A stretch of 64,000 bases of DNA from Ptiloglossa arizonensis. Its lineage: Eukaryota; Arthropoda; Insecta; Hymenoptera; Colletidae. The DNA is taken from assembly GCF_051014685.1 (NCBI RefSeq), contig NC_135054.1, positions 9,366,001 to 9,430,000 of the forward strand. The letters run 5' to 3'. Below are positions 38,536 through 53,600 of this stretch, one piece after another. The notes below the pieces were generated by a model. The model searched no databases. It saw only the letters and a program-made list of their open reading frames with translations, and had not been told where the DNA came from. The translations under genes were made by a program, and so were the position numbers. How positions within the stretch are numbered: position 1 is the stretch's first letter; every line of letters begins with the position of its first letter.

Positions 38536-41143
38536 TAAATTACCAAAGTTCCAAAATCGTCGAAAAATTTGGCCAATGTTCAGAAATTCATTCGGAAATC
38601 ACGCAAAATCTTAATACGCAGAAACTTTTGGAATTTGACGACATTTCCAAAAATCCCCGGAATAGGAATACCTTCTTGAGTATCATGTCCTCCCGTTACC
38701 AAAGCCAAAAATCAACGAAAGATCTAGCAAAAGTTCAGAAATTCGTTCGAAAATCCCACAAAATCTCAATTCGCGGAAATTCTTAGAATTTGACGTCATT
38801 TCTAAAAATCCGCGAAATCGTGGCACTTCCTCGCATATCGTATACTCCTGACACGAAGAGTCCCAAAATCGAACATTTTCTAAAATTTATGTCTGAATTT
38901 CAACCTTTGGTATGAGGAGAACACTTTCGCTAAGGAGGTATGCATTTCGATTTTCCAAGTATTAATCAAATGTTATATTGATATATCTTATAGACAATTA
39001 TTACTTTTCATATTTTAAAACTTTAAGAATCATCTTTTTACTTCGAAGCTCGATCAAGATTAATTTCTATAAGTTTCTTAATCATTTGTGATGCATAAAT
39101 AAGATGCACATTGTTCGATTAATATTGGGAACATGCATGATTGTTAGTAAAACTCGCGAAAATGAATAAACATTCACCGAAACTATTCGCCTTCACAGAT
39201 TTTGCAATATCTTGACGTTTATTTATCATAATTATTAACAATTGTCGTAGGACCATAGTTTAAATAATTATTAACAATGTCCTAGTATAAATAATGGCTT
39301 AAAATATCATTTCGTTGAAATATTCTGTTTTCGCGGAGGAATTTTTCGCTGAGATCCAACTGACATTCTCAAGGCTACACATATCGATTATCGATTCACA
39401 AACGTTCATCGCTATGATTGTTGTATCTAATTGAATTTCAGCGCTTTTAAATAAAAAATGCAACTACTACGCGTATTGTGCAAATTATAAGAATTAAGCA
39501 AATGTTAAATTAATGTATTTAATAAACAATTGTTACTTTCCCTGCTTTAAAACTTTACGAAACACGTTTTTACTTCGAATCTCGATCAAAATTAATTTCT
39601 ATAAGTTACTTAATCATTTTTAATGCATAAATAAGATGCACATTGTTCGATGAATATTGGGAACATGCGTAAATGTTAGTAACAATCGTGGAAATGAATA
39701 AACATTCACCGAAACCGTTCGCCTTTGCAGATTTCGCAATATCTTGACGTTTATTTATCATAATTATTAACAACCGTCGTTGGACCGTAGATTAAACAAT
39801 TTTTGACAATGTTTCGGTATAAATAATGGCTAGAAAGCCAACAATTTCTTGAAATATTTGGTTAGATCGAACAAATACAATCGAAGAAACCGTGCGATAA
39901 AATAAATGAATATTTCTCTACATATCGAAATTATTGTTTGAATGCATGCAAATATATTCTGAACGCGCAATTCCAAACATTTGTAGCGTGGTAATTATAT
40001 GGGTTGTTCTCTATTGGAGAACAGGTTTGTTAATTTTCGCGATTTCTGTTAACATTTATGCATGTTCCAAAAATTAATCGAACAATATGTATGTTATTTA
40101 TGCATTATAAATGATTAAGTAACTTATAGAAATTGATTTTGATCGAGATTCAAAGTAAAAACTTGTTTCGTAAAATTTTAAAGTACCGAAAGTAATAATT
40201 GTCTATTTAGCGCTATAATTTACCATTTATTTAATTCTCATAATTTACACAATACGCGTAGAAGGTGTATTTTTTACTCAAAAGTGCTGAAATTCGATTA
40301 ATCGCTTTTCTATATAGAAAAATCATCGTGATAAACACTTATGAGTCGATAATCGATACGTGAAGCCTTGATTTCGAGGTATTAAAAATTTTTTTAAATG
40401 TATAAAGGAAGGCTAGAATATACCGTGGAAGGTTTAATTTTACATTTATTCGAAAGATGAAACATACAAAAGTTTGTACAAAAGTATTTATTTATTTTAT
40501 CGCACGGTAGGGAATATCATACAAATGAAAATACTTATCTGTAATGTCGGTAAATTATGCTTGTCGCGCCATCTATTTGTGGAAATCAGAACAATTCCTC
40601 GACAAACTTGAGCGTTTCTCCGCCAGGTGTTTTCACCCCTTAAGTGTAGTTTAACCCTTTCTCCAATAGATGGCAACACATGTTCTTACCACGCCACAAA
40701 TATTTGGAATTGCGTGGTCAGAATATATTTGCATACATACAAACTATAATTTCGATATGTAGAGAAATATTCAATTATTTTATCGCACGGTAGGCAATGG
40801 CATTCGAAAGGAGATATTTATCTGTAATGTCGGTAGATAATGCTTGTGGGGCCATCTATTGATGAAAGTCAGAACAATTCCTCGACAAACTTGAGCGTTT
40901 CTCCGCCAGGTGTTTTCACCCCTTAAGTGTAGTTTAATCCTTTCTCCAATAGATGGCAACCCATGTAATTACCACATTACAGGGATTTGTAATTGCGGGT
41001 TCAGAATATATTTGCATACATACAAACTATAATTCCGATATGTAGAGAAATATTCATTTATTTTATCGTACAGTTACTTCGATTGTATTTGTTCGATCTA
41101 ACCAAATATTTTAAGAAATTGATGGCTTTCAAGCCGTTATTTA

Positions 41144-41662
41144 TACTAGGACATTGTTAATATTTATTTAAACTATGGTACTACGACGGTTGTTAATAAT
41201 TATCATAAATAAACATCATTATGATTCTCTAATTGTAACTTTTTCTATCATTATTCATATATTTTCCTATTAACAAGATTTAAATATATTTCTTTCCATG
41301 TAAATGAATTTTCTAGTCTACAAATTCTTAACTTTAGATCGTTTAACATAGTAGAAGTTATTGCAATGTACTTTAATATATAACTCCAAAAAGTAGTTTT
41401 TTAACTACATACTGGGGAAAAATAATTATAATTTAAAGGGTTTTTATTTTTCAGTAACTTGTAATATTTTATGTTAAACATGTATATATAAATAGAAATT
41501 AATGCGCAGAAAAATTAACGAACTTAAACAATTATTTAAGAAAATAGATATAGAAAATATAACACGTTTAATCACACGTAATTACCGCTAATGGTGTTAA
41601 TTATTATGTACATTATTGTTAAAATTGATTAGAATTATTAATGAAAATTTTATTAGCATTTG
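41144..41662. other. Gap between palindrome and GCP3 stop
   Basis: Satellite sequence continues to about 41217 in the right-arm orientation. The rest is ordinary AT-rich DNA that probably includes the GCP3 3'UTR. Confidence 0.6.
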
Positions 41663-44600
41663 TTACTTACAACTAAGAAAGATTTGATCGCTTTGTCTGC
41701 GGTGTAAATATGTTAATGGTACAACAAGACGACTATCTTTACTTTTATAATATTCGTTGAAATCCAATCGTACACTCAGTAATTGTAAAGAGACGTCTTC
41801 AGCACATGCAAGCATTATAAGAAATTTCTTCACTCTGTCCTGTAAAAGATAATTATGGAATATTTATATTAATTTCAATTGAGAAATAAGAATATTTTAA
41901 ATTTGAATAATCTTAACATTATTACGAGAAAATAATATTTTACAATTGTAACATAATACATAAAGTGAAACAATAATTATTAACGATGAAGATCTAAAAT
42001 ATTTTGTAATGAAAGTAGCTTGCAAACAATCAAATGAATTATATTTGCCTACATTATCATATATTACAGTTTACGTTTTAAAGAGGTTTATATCGAATTC
42101 AAATTTCGGAATCACTCCTACCATTAAGAATGTTTATTTAGCTCAACAGACTTCACTAGAGTCATTGACCGTTCAATATTAGAGCGATAAGATTACCATC
42201 TTTATATTTGTCATTATTTTTTCGTAAGAGTATTATTAATATATTACTGAAGTTTTCCTGATGAAAATTAGACTAAATACAACCTTATTCGACTATTTTT
42301 AATTCTACGTAGAGAAACGATTTTTTTTTTTTATAACACATTGTTGCATAGCTGTAACATCTAAATGCGGCAGCTACAACTATATAAGTAGCAACCATTC
42401 TACTGTCGGTCATATGACAGAGCAACTTGAATCATTCGAAATATTTATAATTTAGTTGCGAAAAATCACATAAATTGCTGATATTAAAATAATAAAAAAT
42501 ATTACAAGGATAAATATTAGTCTATTAGAAATATTATTCTATGTACAACGATAGTAAGCGGTAATTTAGACTCGAGCCCGAACACTCGATCAAGACTCGG
42601 ATTTGTAAACGTATAATATTGCTTGTTAATATTTATAACAACGTCGCTGAAAATAAAAAAAATAAGCTATTCTATTTACATCATACATGAAATTGGGTTA
42701 ATAAATATTGCTGAGCTATTGACAGATTACTGTTATATCGTATCTTGGCTAAATGTTTCAAAAGGTCGAGCTTGCACTTTGCGCCATATGATATGTAACA
42801 AATCTATATGGTTTTTTAAACATACGATAACTAGAAACATACTGTGAAACTTTCTAAGCCATAAATCCTTAAAAGAAGATCTAATTAATGTGGTTGTATA
42901 TACACTACGCAGTGCAAAACGTGTTCCCATATTTTCGTAAATACAATGTCGTCAATTAAACACAACCAATTTCATAAATATTAGAAAAAAATCATTCTGA
43001 AACACTCTGTATAATGTAATTGGAAATATTAATTTAGTTTCATTCAAAATAAATAGGAAAACATTTATATAAATTAAACATTACCTGATACGTCCTTGAA
43101 AGCAATCGAAGCTGAATAGAGAGTGTATTCAGGTGTTTCAAAAAAGTTGTTTGACGTTTAGTAACTCCTGCATTGTAGTCCATAGGATCCAATCTATTGA
43201 ATGTTAGATCAGTTTCATTTAATGAACTACTTTCTTTTAATCTAGCCTCATATTCTTGTGTAGCAAACGTAAGAAATGTTTCTTCGAGATTCTGCAAATC
43301 CAAGATTGGTCCATATACTGAACGAAGATGATCCATTAACTCCTGTCAAATGATGCATTTTTTTAATAAAATAAATAAATAATTAATAAATAAATAAATA
43401 AATACAAGAGTGTAGCAAATTAAATGAATATACTTACTTGAGATTTTTCATCAAGTAAGGTACCACGCCTTACTGTGTCTATGAAATAAGTATGTGCTGT
43501 GATTATATCATCCAATGAGGCTGCTTGTCCTAATTCCTTTGCAAATGCATCCCAGGAACATTCGATTACCTTAAAATATTGTTTTATTAAGGTTCTTTGC
43601 ACTTCATTTGACTGACACAATACTTTTCGTTTCATATTTTAAACGAAAAATTCAACATGAAAAATAAATAGAACTACTCGAGTTAAACCACAAGATTTAA
43701 AATTGTTGTCATTTTTAAATAGCTCGGTAATCTCGAAAACAAGGCGATCAAACACATTTATCTGTAAATGAAGTTCGATCAGAATTATACGAAGAAGCCT
43801 TGGTCACTTATCCGTAAAGGGTAAGTAAATGTACAAATATGCAAAGCCTCATCTAGATCGATGCAACGAAGGTCTTGTAATCTCCTTGTAAGAAACCGTA
43901 AATTAATGCAAATATTGGAGTTCGTACGAAAGTAGATAGAAATATGTTTCTAAATCAACTGATTTTTAAAAATGCGCCATTTTTACCGATGAATCGAAAT
44001 TTTTTATTTTTGACGCACCAAAAGTAGGTCTTTGTCCGAAGGAAGTCGTGCTTTGCGTCTGGTGGGACTGGAAAGGAATTCTATGTTATGAGCTTCTACC
44101 AAACAACCAGACGATAAATTCGGAAAAATATTGCTCGTAAATAGACAAATTAAAGACACCGATCAAATAAAAACAGCCAGAACTAGCGAATTGGAAGGAT
44201 ATCGGTTTATTAAGACTGATAAATCAGGGCTATCGTGTGTCTTTGACTACTCGACAAAAGTTGTTAGAGCTTGGTTGAAACGTCCTTCCCCACCCACCGT
44301 ATTCATCAGACATTGCACCCTTAGATTTTCACTTAATTAAGTTTTTACAAAATTCTCTTAGTCACAAAAATTTTAACTCTTTGATCGATATGAAAAATTA
44401 CATTGAAAAGTTTGTCGCCGAAAAACCTGAGAACTTTTGGAAGGATGAAATTATCAAATTCGCGTAAGATGTAGAAATGTTATGGAACAAAATGGCAACT
44501 ACATAATTCAATAAATGTACACCGAAATTTAAATGTGTTGTCTTTAAATTCTTCTTAAAAATCGGCATGAACTTTCTAAACAACCTAATACTTTCGCTGA

Positions 44601-47600
44601 AGAGCGGTACCAAGTAACCAAAATGACTCTTAATGAATTAGAATCTTTACTTTGATTGAAACTCGCACCGATAAATTATCCGATATCATAATTAAATGTT
44701 TCGACCAACCTTCTTAGGGCCTCTTCAATTTCAATTGTTTTCTAACTGTTTAAGCTAAATTAACATACTGTTATTGAAGTGCAACTAAAAAGGACTACTG
44801 AATACCTTGCTACTATTGTTGGACACTTATTGGCTACTATTGTTGGATTCTATTTATGAAAATTAAATTTGTTATTATACCGAATATATAAACAGATAAT
44901 CTCAATAATGGAAACTCTATCACATACACAATGAAGATACTTATATTTTAGAATTAATAGAAGTATTTATATTATGCCAATAAAAATGTTCTAATATTTG
45001 TATTAATTGTCAACCCTACCTCAAATAAGAAGAAATACTGCATTTGGTGAACCAAGTGTACCATACTGCTTGTGATTAAATGTATGTGAGTTTGGATTGG
45101 TAATACTTCTGGCATTTTACGAAACATCTTAGCAGAGGTTATTTGTCGTTTCCATATCGTAGACAATATAGATTCCATTCTTTTTGCTCTCCATAAGGCA
45201 AAAAATATAGTTTGATATATTTGTCTACAAGGTTCCAGAATCTAAACAATTGAATAATTAATTACAGAAAGAATTCTCAAACAATCAATCAAGCACAAGA
45301 AATGTACTTTTAAAAGAAGATTATTGTTCATAGGAATAAAGATTCTGCAAATATGCAGTATTGATTTATTCTAGATTCTGAAATATACAAAACGTTATAA
45401 TGATTTTTACAAAAATAAATATTTGCATTTCATCCAGGTTTTGCTAGCGGATTTGTCGATAAGACTAACTTAACAAACCTCGTTTTAGAAACAATTAAGA
45501 AATTATATAAAAAATATACTGTTGCAGCTACTATTCAGATTTGGAAAAAAGACGAACAGGATTGTATAGGTGCAAGAGTGGTCCCCCGTTTACCCCGTTT
45601 GTCCTAGCCACATAACTAACAATAAGTAGTACTAAATAGTATAGATTTGTTTGTTTTGACCTTTTATTGGTCTCAACAAAGCCTAATGCATAATGAATAT
45701 AAAGAAATAACATTCCATTGAAAAAACTTAAATTGATTTTGAAATCTTCTCTAATTCTTCGCTCACAAAAAACTATTTACACGTCATATACATGGTATTT
45801 TGTTTAACCCTTACCATACTAATGCGGGATCAATAAAAAGTTCAAAACTATTTTTATTAGTAACTTTTAGAGTTTTCACAAATTAAATTTGTTCATACAT
45901 ACCGTTCCAATGGGACCACCTACATTGTAATCAAGAATAAAGACATCCCATCCTTTTTCGTTTTCTGAAGGTGCTAATAATCTTACATCTAACCGTCTAT
46001 ATATATCTAAATCATCTATCTTTGCACTAGTCGCTCTTATTCCCGTTTCCAGAATAGAAGATATATTGTGCGGATATAAAGAACTGGCAGGTTTATCTAA
46101 TTCTGGCCTAAAAGATAAAAACAAGCAAACATGTATAGAATAAATATTAGGATAATTCAATATGTTTGTCCTTTCTCGTGGGCAATTTAAAAAATTTCGT
46201 AACAAAATGAAATGAAAGACGCACAACTTCATTTTACAATGTCAACTGACACTATACATAATGATTGAACTAGGATTATTCTTATAAGATTGGATATGGC
46301 AATTAATACTATAATTATAGAGCGATTAATATATTTTTTTTCGTGTGATTGTCACTTAGAAAATATTAATTTTCGCTCGGCGAATACTGAGTCATATTGG
46401 CCCCTCTGCCGTATTAGAGACAGTTAATCCTTTGAAAGAAAGTTTTCCAGACACAGCTTTCATTATAGAGTCCAAAAAATCAGAGATGTTCATAGTTATA
46501 TACAGTATATAAAATTGCGCAATTTTGTATGTATAACACGAAACGCAAACAATCCGAATTTAACCGAATTTCTAGAACGTTTGATGGTTCAAGGTAATCT
46601 GTACAAATAATGTAACTTACTCTAATAAATGCATCAAATGTTGAATAAAATGGCCTTGTCCTAATAGTAGATAACCTTTAATAGCATGTAAATGATCCAT
46701 GAAATGATATTGCTTCGTTAGTATTTCAACTACTCGAGTCGAAGTTTCTTTAAAAGCTGTATCCATCATTGTTTGCAATCGACCATCAGGATCCATATCA
46801 AACAAAACATCAACTGCGAGAAGTACAAAAGTCATGTAAAGAATTTAGCTTTCAAAATCATAATATTATATAATTATCCAAATTATTAAAGATTATAAAT
46901 TACCTTTGTATTCCTCACTAAAATTCTTAAACATTTCCGTATGTTTTCCTTGCCACGGAGTAAAATCTTTACATACTTCGCGTAAAAAGTTAATGCTCTT
47001 CCCCGTTCCCAAAATTTTTTTAGCTTGTATTTTTGTAATAAAAGATGGAAGCATATTGTTGCGAACTTGATATTTTTCATGCCACATTCTATCCCCAGTA
47101 ATATCAGCACAGGTTTCAATAAAAAATTCTCTATATGGATCATCTAATTCACCATCAGCAATCCACCTTATCAACATATTATATAAGGGATCGCAAACAC
47201 TTTCCAAGATTCCTCTGACTAACTTTTTTACAGTGGCATCACCATGATTGCTGAATTCATATACAGCAGAAACGAGAGCGCCACCCTTCTGTCCTTGACA
47301 AGCTCTTACTATGTCTGCCAGCCACTTTAAAGTATCTAAAGGTTCATATGCCCAAAGGTGCAAATGGGATAAAGTAACTCTGTACAATCTTGATTGAGAT
47401 TGAGCTCTAATACATATTAAAATACATTATCATACAAAATAAAGTGATGTAAATAAAAACATTATTTATCTCAATAATAAATTTTAATCAATACCTGTTT
47501 ACTTCTTCTTGAATAATAGCTATGAATCTGTAGTATTCGGATAATTCTGAATGCAATGCTGCAACAAAACTATCAGCTACTTGACCACATGAAGCAGCTG

Positions 47601-50600
47601 ATATTCTTTCTAACCCTTTTTGTACTGTATTGTGTAAATATCCAAGTTCGCTCAATCTCAAAGTAGCTTGTTTCCGTGACCTATCAATATTTATCATTGG
47701 ATCTATTTGAAAACCATAATTGGAATCCAACTTCAATATCTGCCCTTCAATACCTTGAAAGGAATATATAAGATCCTGAACCAATACATCTTCTGAAATA
47801 TACTCATCACCAAATATTTTGTTAGGGTTTGTTGAGAAATCTCTTGTACTTTTATCTGTGACATTTACAGACATAATTTGCGATGATGTATAAACTTCTG
47901 ATGCCTGCCCTAAATACAAAGATAAAGATGTGTCATACATTCAATAAAGATAAATTAAATATTTAAAGTAAGTCTACTATGACATATTATAGATTGATTT
48001 ACAAAGTACGAGGAGTATGCAATGTGTACAAACGTAAATTTTTTTTGTGCTGTTAGATTCTGTAACTCAAAATATTTTTAGTTTCGATTCAATATATTTT
48101 AATTTTTGCGACTCTAATTGCGCGTAACACTTCGAGACAATATTTAAATTCTATCCATGTTTATCCCAATGTATTAACTATGACTAAGGCTACGACGAAT
48201 TTCTCCTTTAATTCAACAATATCGGAGAAGGTGTTCAATATAGAAAGTCTTTAAAATACTCCGAGACAAAATAGTCTAAAGATATCACATTTAATTTTCA
48301 AGATCATGTACTGCTGAGCAATCCATTGTTTAGAAACTATAAACGTATTTTGTCTAATGAGAGAAGTGGAAAGAAGGCTATCCTTTTGAACAATCACATT
48401 AGGGTAACGATCTTTAAAGTGTGCCATCAGATAGGTATATTATAGTAATTGTTTGAATTAAGTAAAGACATTTTTTAAATAAAACAGTACATCACAAGTG
48501 TGCAGATTTCACCATGTAAATTTAAAATATCGACAACTACCTTTGTAGATTCTTTGCATTACTTACCACTGGTGGATGCAGTAGACGAACTTATACCTAA
48601 TTTCAAGTCAGGAATCAAGAAAATTCTATCCTTCATTTGTTCTGTTGATTGACACATGTTCAACAGAAATATAAGGATTCGTGCTCTGTTCTTTAATGGC
48701 TAAAGAATGGATAAACAACTATAAATGACAATTTGAAACTTTGAACAAAATAACAAGGATTTATTTAAAATACCTAGTATTTTAATATATCAATATCAAA
48801 ACTTTAGCTGTATTGATGGTCAAAAACGGATAAATCTGCAGAAAATTTAAATACATCGAAGCACTATTTGAGCCTCTTAATTGACAAATGTAAGTTTTAA
48901 CGAGCCTGACTTGTGATATAAATTTTGAACCAAACATGAATATCACAAGTCAGACTCTTGAAGTTGCATTGCGGTTCCGAATTTTCGGTATGCTCGAGGA
49001 AATCGTGTTGAATATAAATTTCTTCAATAATTCCTAAAGATCTCATTGTTGATAGGAACAAGGTCGTCATCATCATCGTCACTTAGATAATTTGGATTTT
49101 TGATTATGCTTATAATTTTTCTTTCTTGATTCATTTTTCGTCTAACAATTTTGAAAGACATAATTATTAGCGATGCTTGGGAATAAATGAGTAGAACCCA
49201 CTGGATCACAAGGAGTCATTTATTCAATGTTTCAACCCTGTGTAACGTTTCTGTAATAAGTACATTATGACCTATTTACCAAAAAAGATTTTCCCCAGTT
49301 AAATATGGTTTCTTTTTTCCTAACGTTTAAGCGAGAAAAAGAAGAGATGTCCAAAAACAAAGAGATTACTAAACAAAAAGTGGTGATCGAACAAAACAGA
49401 ATTCTTTTTTGTCATCTCTAAATTCGTATCTAATATTTCGAAAACATACTTCGACATTTCCCAAATTTACTTCATATTCCATACATGGTATCTTATATTT
49501 TTTATTAATATAGAAGTTTCGAAGAAACAAAGTGAATAAACACCGAGTGACTTTCAAATAAATCAGAGTCTTAAACATTGCAAATATGTACATAAACGAA
49601 GAATAAATACTAACTTTATTTTCAATGATTTTAATCACTTCTATTTTATAAACTTGTATCCGATTATGAACATCAATACATTTAAATATTACTAACAAAT
49701 GTTTATATGCAGCAAATGTAATTCAAGATATACAATGTACAATAAAAATTTATTATGTAAAATTTCTATCTTACTCCAATTTTTAAGTCATTATACAATT
49801 TATCAAATTGTACTGTATCACAATGTGGCAATTTATTTTTTACGTGACTTGCCACAGTAATTTCATCTTCTCGTAATGTTTCTACCCCTTGAGAGGATGA
49901 TAATAATCCAAGTGAAAAACGCATCCATTTTCGAATTATTTCTGAAATCGTTAGGAACAACTTAAATATAGAATTTGTTAACAGAATATTATAGGTTTAT
50001 AAATAAAGTGCTATCCAATCACTTAATATATAAGCTGTTAACGAAATTCTGAAATCTCTCTTCAGAAGTAATTCCTCTTCTCAATATAAGACACAAAAAC
50101 GTTACAATTTTGTAATCTGAAGCTTCGTTGTTGTAATATAAGTAGTTAAAATTTACAGATGTGACTCTCAACCAATTAGTCCCGACTAATGGCCCCTACC
50201 TGGTTTTAATGCATTTTTGCATAATAATAACATCCCGATTCCTTATAATATGTATAAAATATTAGGTGTAATTATTCAATAATTTCAATTGTATAAATAA
50301 TTAAAGTTACATGCCCTCAATATATACTGCAAGTACAAACGCAGAACTTTAAACATCATTAGCGTAGTGAGATGAATACGTAGCTGTTAAATTTTTTTTC
50401 CAAGCTAGTAATAAAGATGACAAATACACTCATAAATATTTTATGAAATCCTGTGATAATAGTACCGGTCTAAAGTTGACGGTTTCAAACAAAAAAATTT
50501 TATAGTAAAGGAATATATATAAGTTATCCAAAAAGTAACAGAAGGCGCGCTGCTAGCACTGTCCAACGGACCAGGACACGATGCAGCACACCTTGGAAGT

Positions 50601-53600
50601 GTGCCCTGCCTGATCGTAATCTCGCAGGTCGGAGACAGGAGCAGGAGCGTACGTGGGTGGGAAACGTTAGGCCCCCCGAACAGTACTGGGCGGGGCACTT
50701 TGACCTTCAGTCCCATGTCTTCGCCCCTACCTCACCTGGGAGGTGAGTGAACCCGTCATGAGTGGGAGAAGCTCTCGGGGGGAGTGGTCAGTGGACACAA
50801 GATGAATGCCACGCCGACGGCACTGGGGCACATTGAATCCTCGTGGCGTTGGGCGTGGCTGTGGGGACCGCGGACGGTCGTGAGATTTGCCATTCGTTGT
50901 GTGGTACCTAGCGGAAAGTGATGGAGGGGCAGGTGACCCTGTCCGACTTCTAGCGCTAAGGAAAGTGGGCGGGAGGCGTATCGTAGCCCCTCTCCCAGCG
51001 AGAATGTGAGCGGGCGCAATTCGACCGCGCAACACGGTGTCATTGTCGTGACTCGTGTCACTCATTAGACAAACTCCATGTAAAATTGACAGTATCTAAT
51101 ATTCTTATACAGAAACGCGCATAGACTTATTACAGAGTTTAATAGTATGTGCAAGTATTAAAATCTACCGATATCTAGAAAAAGGTTAAATATGTGGTTC
51201 AAAAATATTTCTTACCAAAGTTAAAAATTAGATTTTACACGATTACATAATAAACATATTTAAAATCATAAAATACAATGAGTATACGCTCTGATTTTGT
51301 TAAAGACTATTATGCAAAACATATACTCACGAGGGTGCATTTAGAGCACTACCGGCAGTGATCCGACTCATGTTCCTCAATAAGCGCCAAAAATCACATC
51401 TGTAAACTTGAACCGCTTATACCTCAACAACAAAACCTCAGATTGCAAAATTGTAACGGGCTTATTTCGGCAGGAGGAATTGGTCCTGTAGAAAGATTCC
51501 ACATTTTTGTTAACACCCAGCATATACATTATTATAACCCAATTTAAAAAATTAATAATTAACTTAATACATGTTAAGGTATTTTACATTTTATGAGTAA
51601 TGAATAATTATCTTCTTATTGTGTCAAATTAAAATAAATTTAATAAACTCTAGTAAATTTGGTCCAAATTGATCTAATGCTAAATACAGATATTAAACAC
51701 ATAAGAAAAAAATAATATATGGTTTATTTTCGCCATGGACGCATGAATATTGTAACATTTTTTTAAAACGTATAATATTCATAGTGACAGGAAATATACT
51801 ACAATATGTTTTACTCGCGAACCTTCAATACTGCTAGTAAAATAATGTTCATTTATTATTATAAACAGTGTTTACCTACAGATGAACATCCTAATAAGTG
51901 GTGATTCGAATTGCCACAATGAAAAATAAAATATGATGAAATTGTGTTTGATGCTTCGTGTCCGAGTTAATAATGGTTATAGATACGCGTAGAAAATGTC
52001 AGAAATAATGTACTTTTACTATTGTCGGTACACGAACGTCAATTGTTTCAGAAGTCACTTACCTCGTAGTCAACGTCATATTTTATATTATACAATAATA
52101 TTATACTTCTTGCTAACATTGTATTATGACCTACATAATAGCATCATTTATATTACACGTGATATCGTAAATTATTACGTCGACTACAAAGTAAGTCCTC
52201 CAGATCCTGGTGGGAGTAATTGGGAAGACCTCTCGCGGCCAAACGAGGTGAGGGCCATGATGTAGCCTCCTTTTGCGAGTAAGTAATGTCATAGCCGCCC
52301 CCCAGAAAAACGCGCAACACCCTCCTTGAAAGAGGAAGACTGCCCCCTCCCTTCCTTTCGCACTGGCTCAGTATGATATTTCAATAACCTAGCGGGACAA
52401 AATTATTACGCCAAAGAAATATTCTGTTTAACGTTGGCATTCAGTTTAATATCAATAAATATATGTATATATTAAATATTATTTTACATTATTACACAAT
52501 TTTACATTATATATTAAATATAAACGTACATTACATACATTAAAAATTTGTTAAAAAAAGTATTCGCAACCTTAAAATTATATCTATTAAATCTTAAGAC
52601 ATTTTCTGATAAATTTAAATCTGCTGACGGTTCCAATAATTCAAAAACTTTTTGGAAAAGTATGTAGACTCACAATGAGTGGATTTGAGGTGATTAATAA
52701 TCTGTTTAATAGATCATTATGTGTGTCCACTCTTGAAGATTTCCTGGTGAATAATTTCCTGTATTGCCTATTGTCTTTATTTCATGCCTCTTGTACCTCT
52801 TTAGAGAATTGACCAATCGGCAGAATAGCAGAGGCAATATTCTTTTCATGACACAGTATTCTTTGAATACTAACTGACTTCGAATATCAAGAATATTCTC
52901 TAACCATTTGAGTCCCAAGCAGCGCGAACGCGCTCTTCAGATTTTGTGTCGAAAAATCCCAGTATATTTCGAACATTGTGGACAACTGACGGTGCACTGA
53001 CTGTTGAAGTGAGGCGCTCAGATTTACTGACGCACGTAAATCACATAGCTCCTTTTTTTAATGTAAATAATACATTTTACAATAGGTACAATACTACAAT
53101 AATTTTCATCGTACAAAACTTGAAATATTTATAAACTTACAGTGCGTATATGTAATAATACAGATGTATTCCTTAAAATAACGAATTACAAATTAAAAAT
53201 ATTGTTTGTGTTATAACCAAACAATTTGAATGGAGAGTAACACTTATAATTTGTAACATCGATGTTTATCAAAACATGTTGGATGAATTCCTTTTTTACA
53301 TTGCACACAAATTAAATGCGATCTTTTTACATCATTTGTGGTGCTGCAGACTACACATCGTCGCAAGTTACGATGTGGCAACTTTACTAAACCAAATGTT
53401 TTTTCCTTTACATGACCACCTGCTTTCTTTTCGTTCATCCACTCACACTCAATTTCAAAAATAATATTCGAAATAAAGTCTAACCGATTCATTGCTTTAC
53501 TATCAACTCTTTCTTTGTAGATTATATATGCATTTGAAACCATGCGGCTGATTATGTTAAAGGCTACCTTTTTCCAATATTTAACCGTTCTTCGTTCATC

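Larger units (their letters stand above)
33850..41143. repeat. Right arm of the giant inverted repeat
   Basis: It mirrors the left arm but is about 1.07 kb longer because it has one more 1,087-bp satellite dimer (copies begin near 34021, 35108 and 36195). Outside the pairing limit at 41143 the right side continues with satellite sequence to about 41217, whereas the left arm stops abruptly, so the two ends are not equivalent termini. Confidence 0.95.

Noticed and set aside
27109..41143. Palindrome as a classical foldback (FB/Galileo-type) transposon
   Set aside because: FB elements also have inverted arms built of subrepeats, but here the two outer ends are not equivalent: the right side continues into satellite DNA past 41143 and the left stops abruptly. 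I see no target duplication.
27109..41143. Palindrome as a pure assembly artefact
   Set aside because: An artefactual fold-back would give identical arms. The 13-base insertion, scattered inner differences and unequal tandem copy number argue against that, although I cannot exclude a partly collapsed or expanded assembly.
50727..51065. 101- and 112-residue minus-strand frames in the GC-rich patch
   Set aside because: Long frames are expected by chance in GC-rich DNA. The only recognisable peptide there is on the other strand, and it is broken.
52190..52370. GC-rich stretch as a gene or CpG-island promoter
   Set aside because: It has no open frame of note and no adjacent gene start. It resembles retroelement debris in composition, but I could not find a motif to name it.
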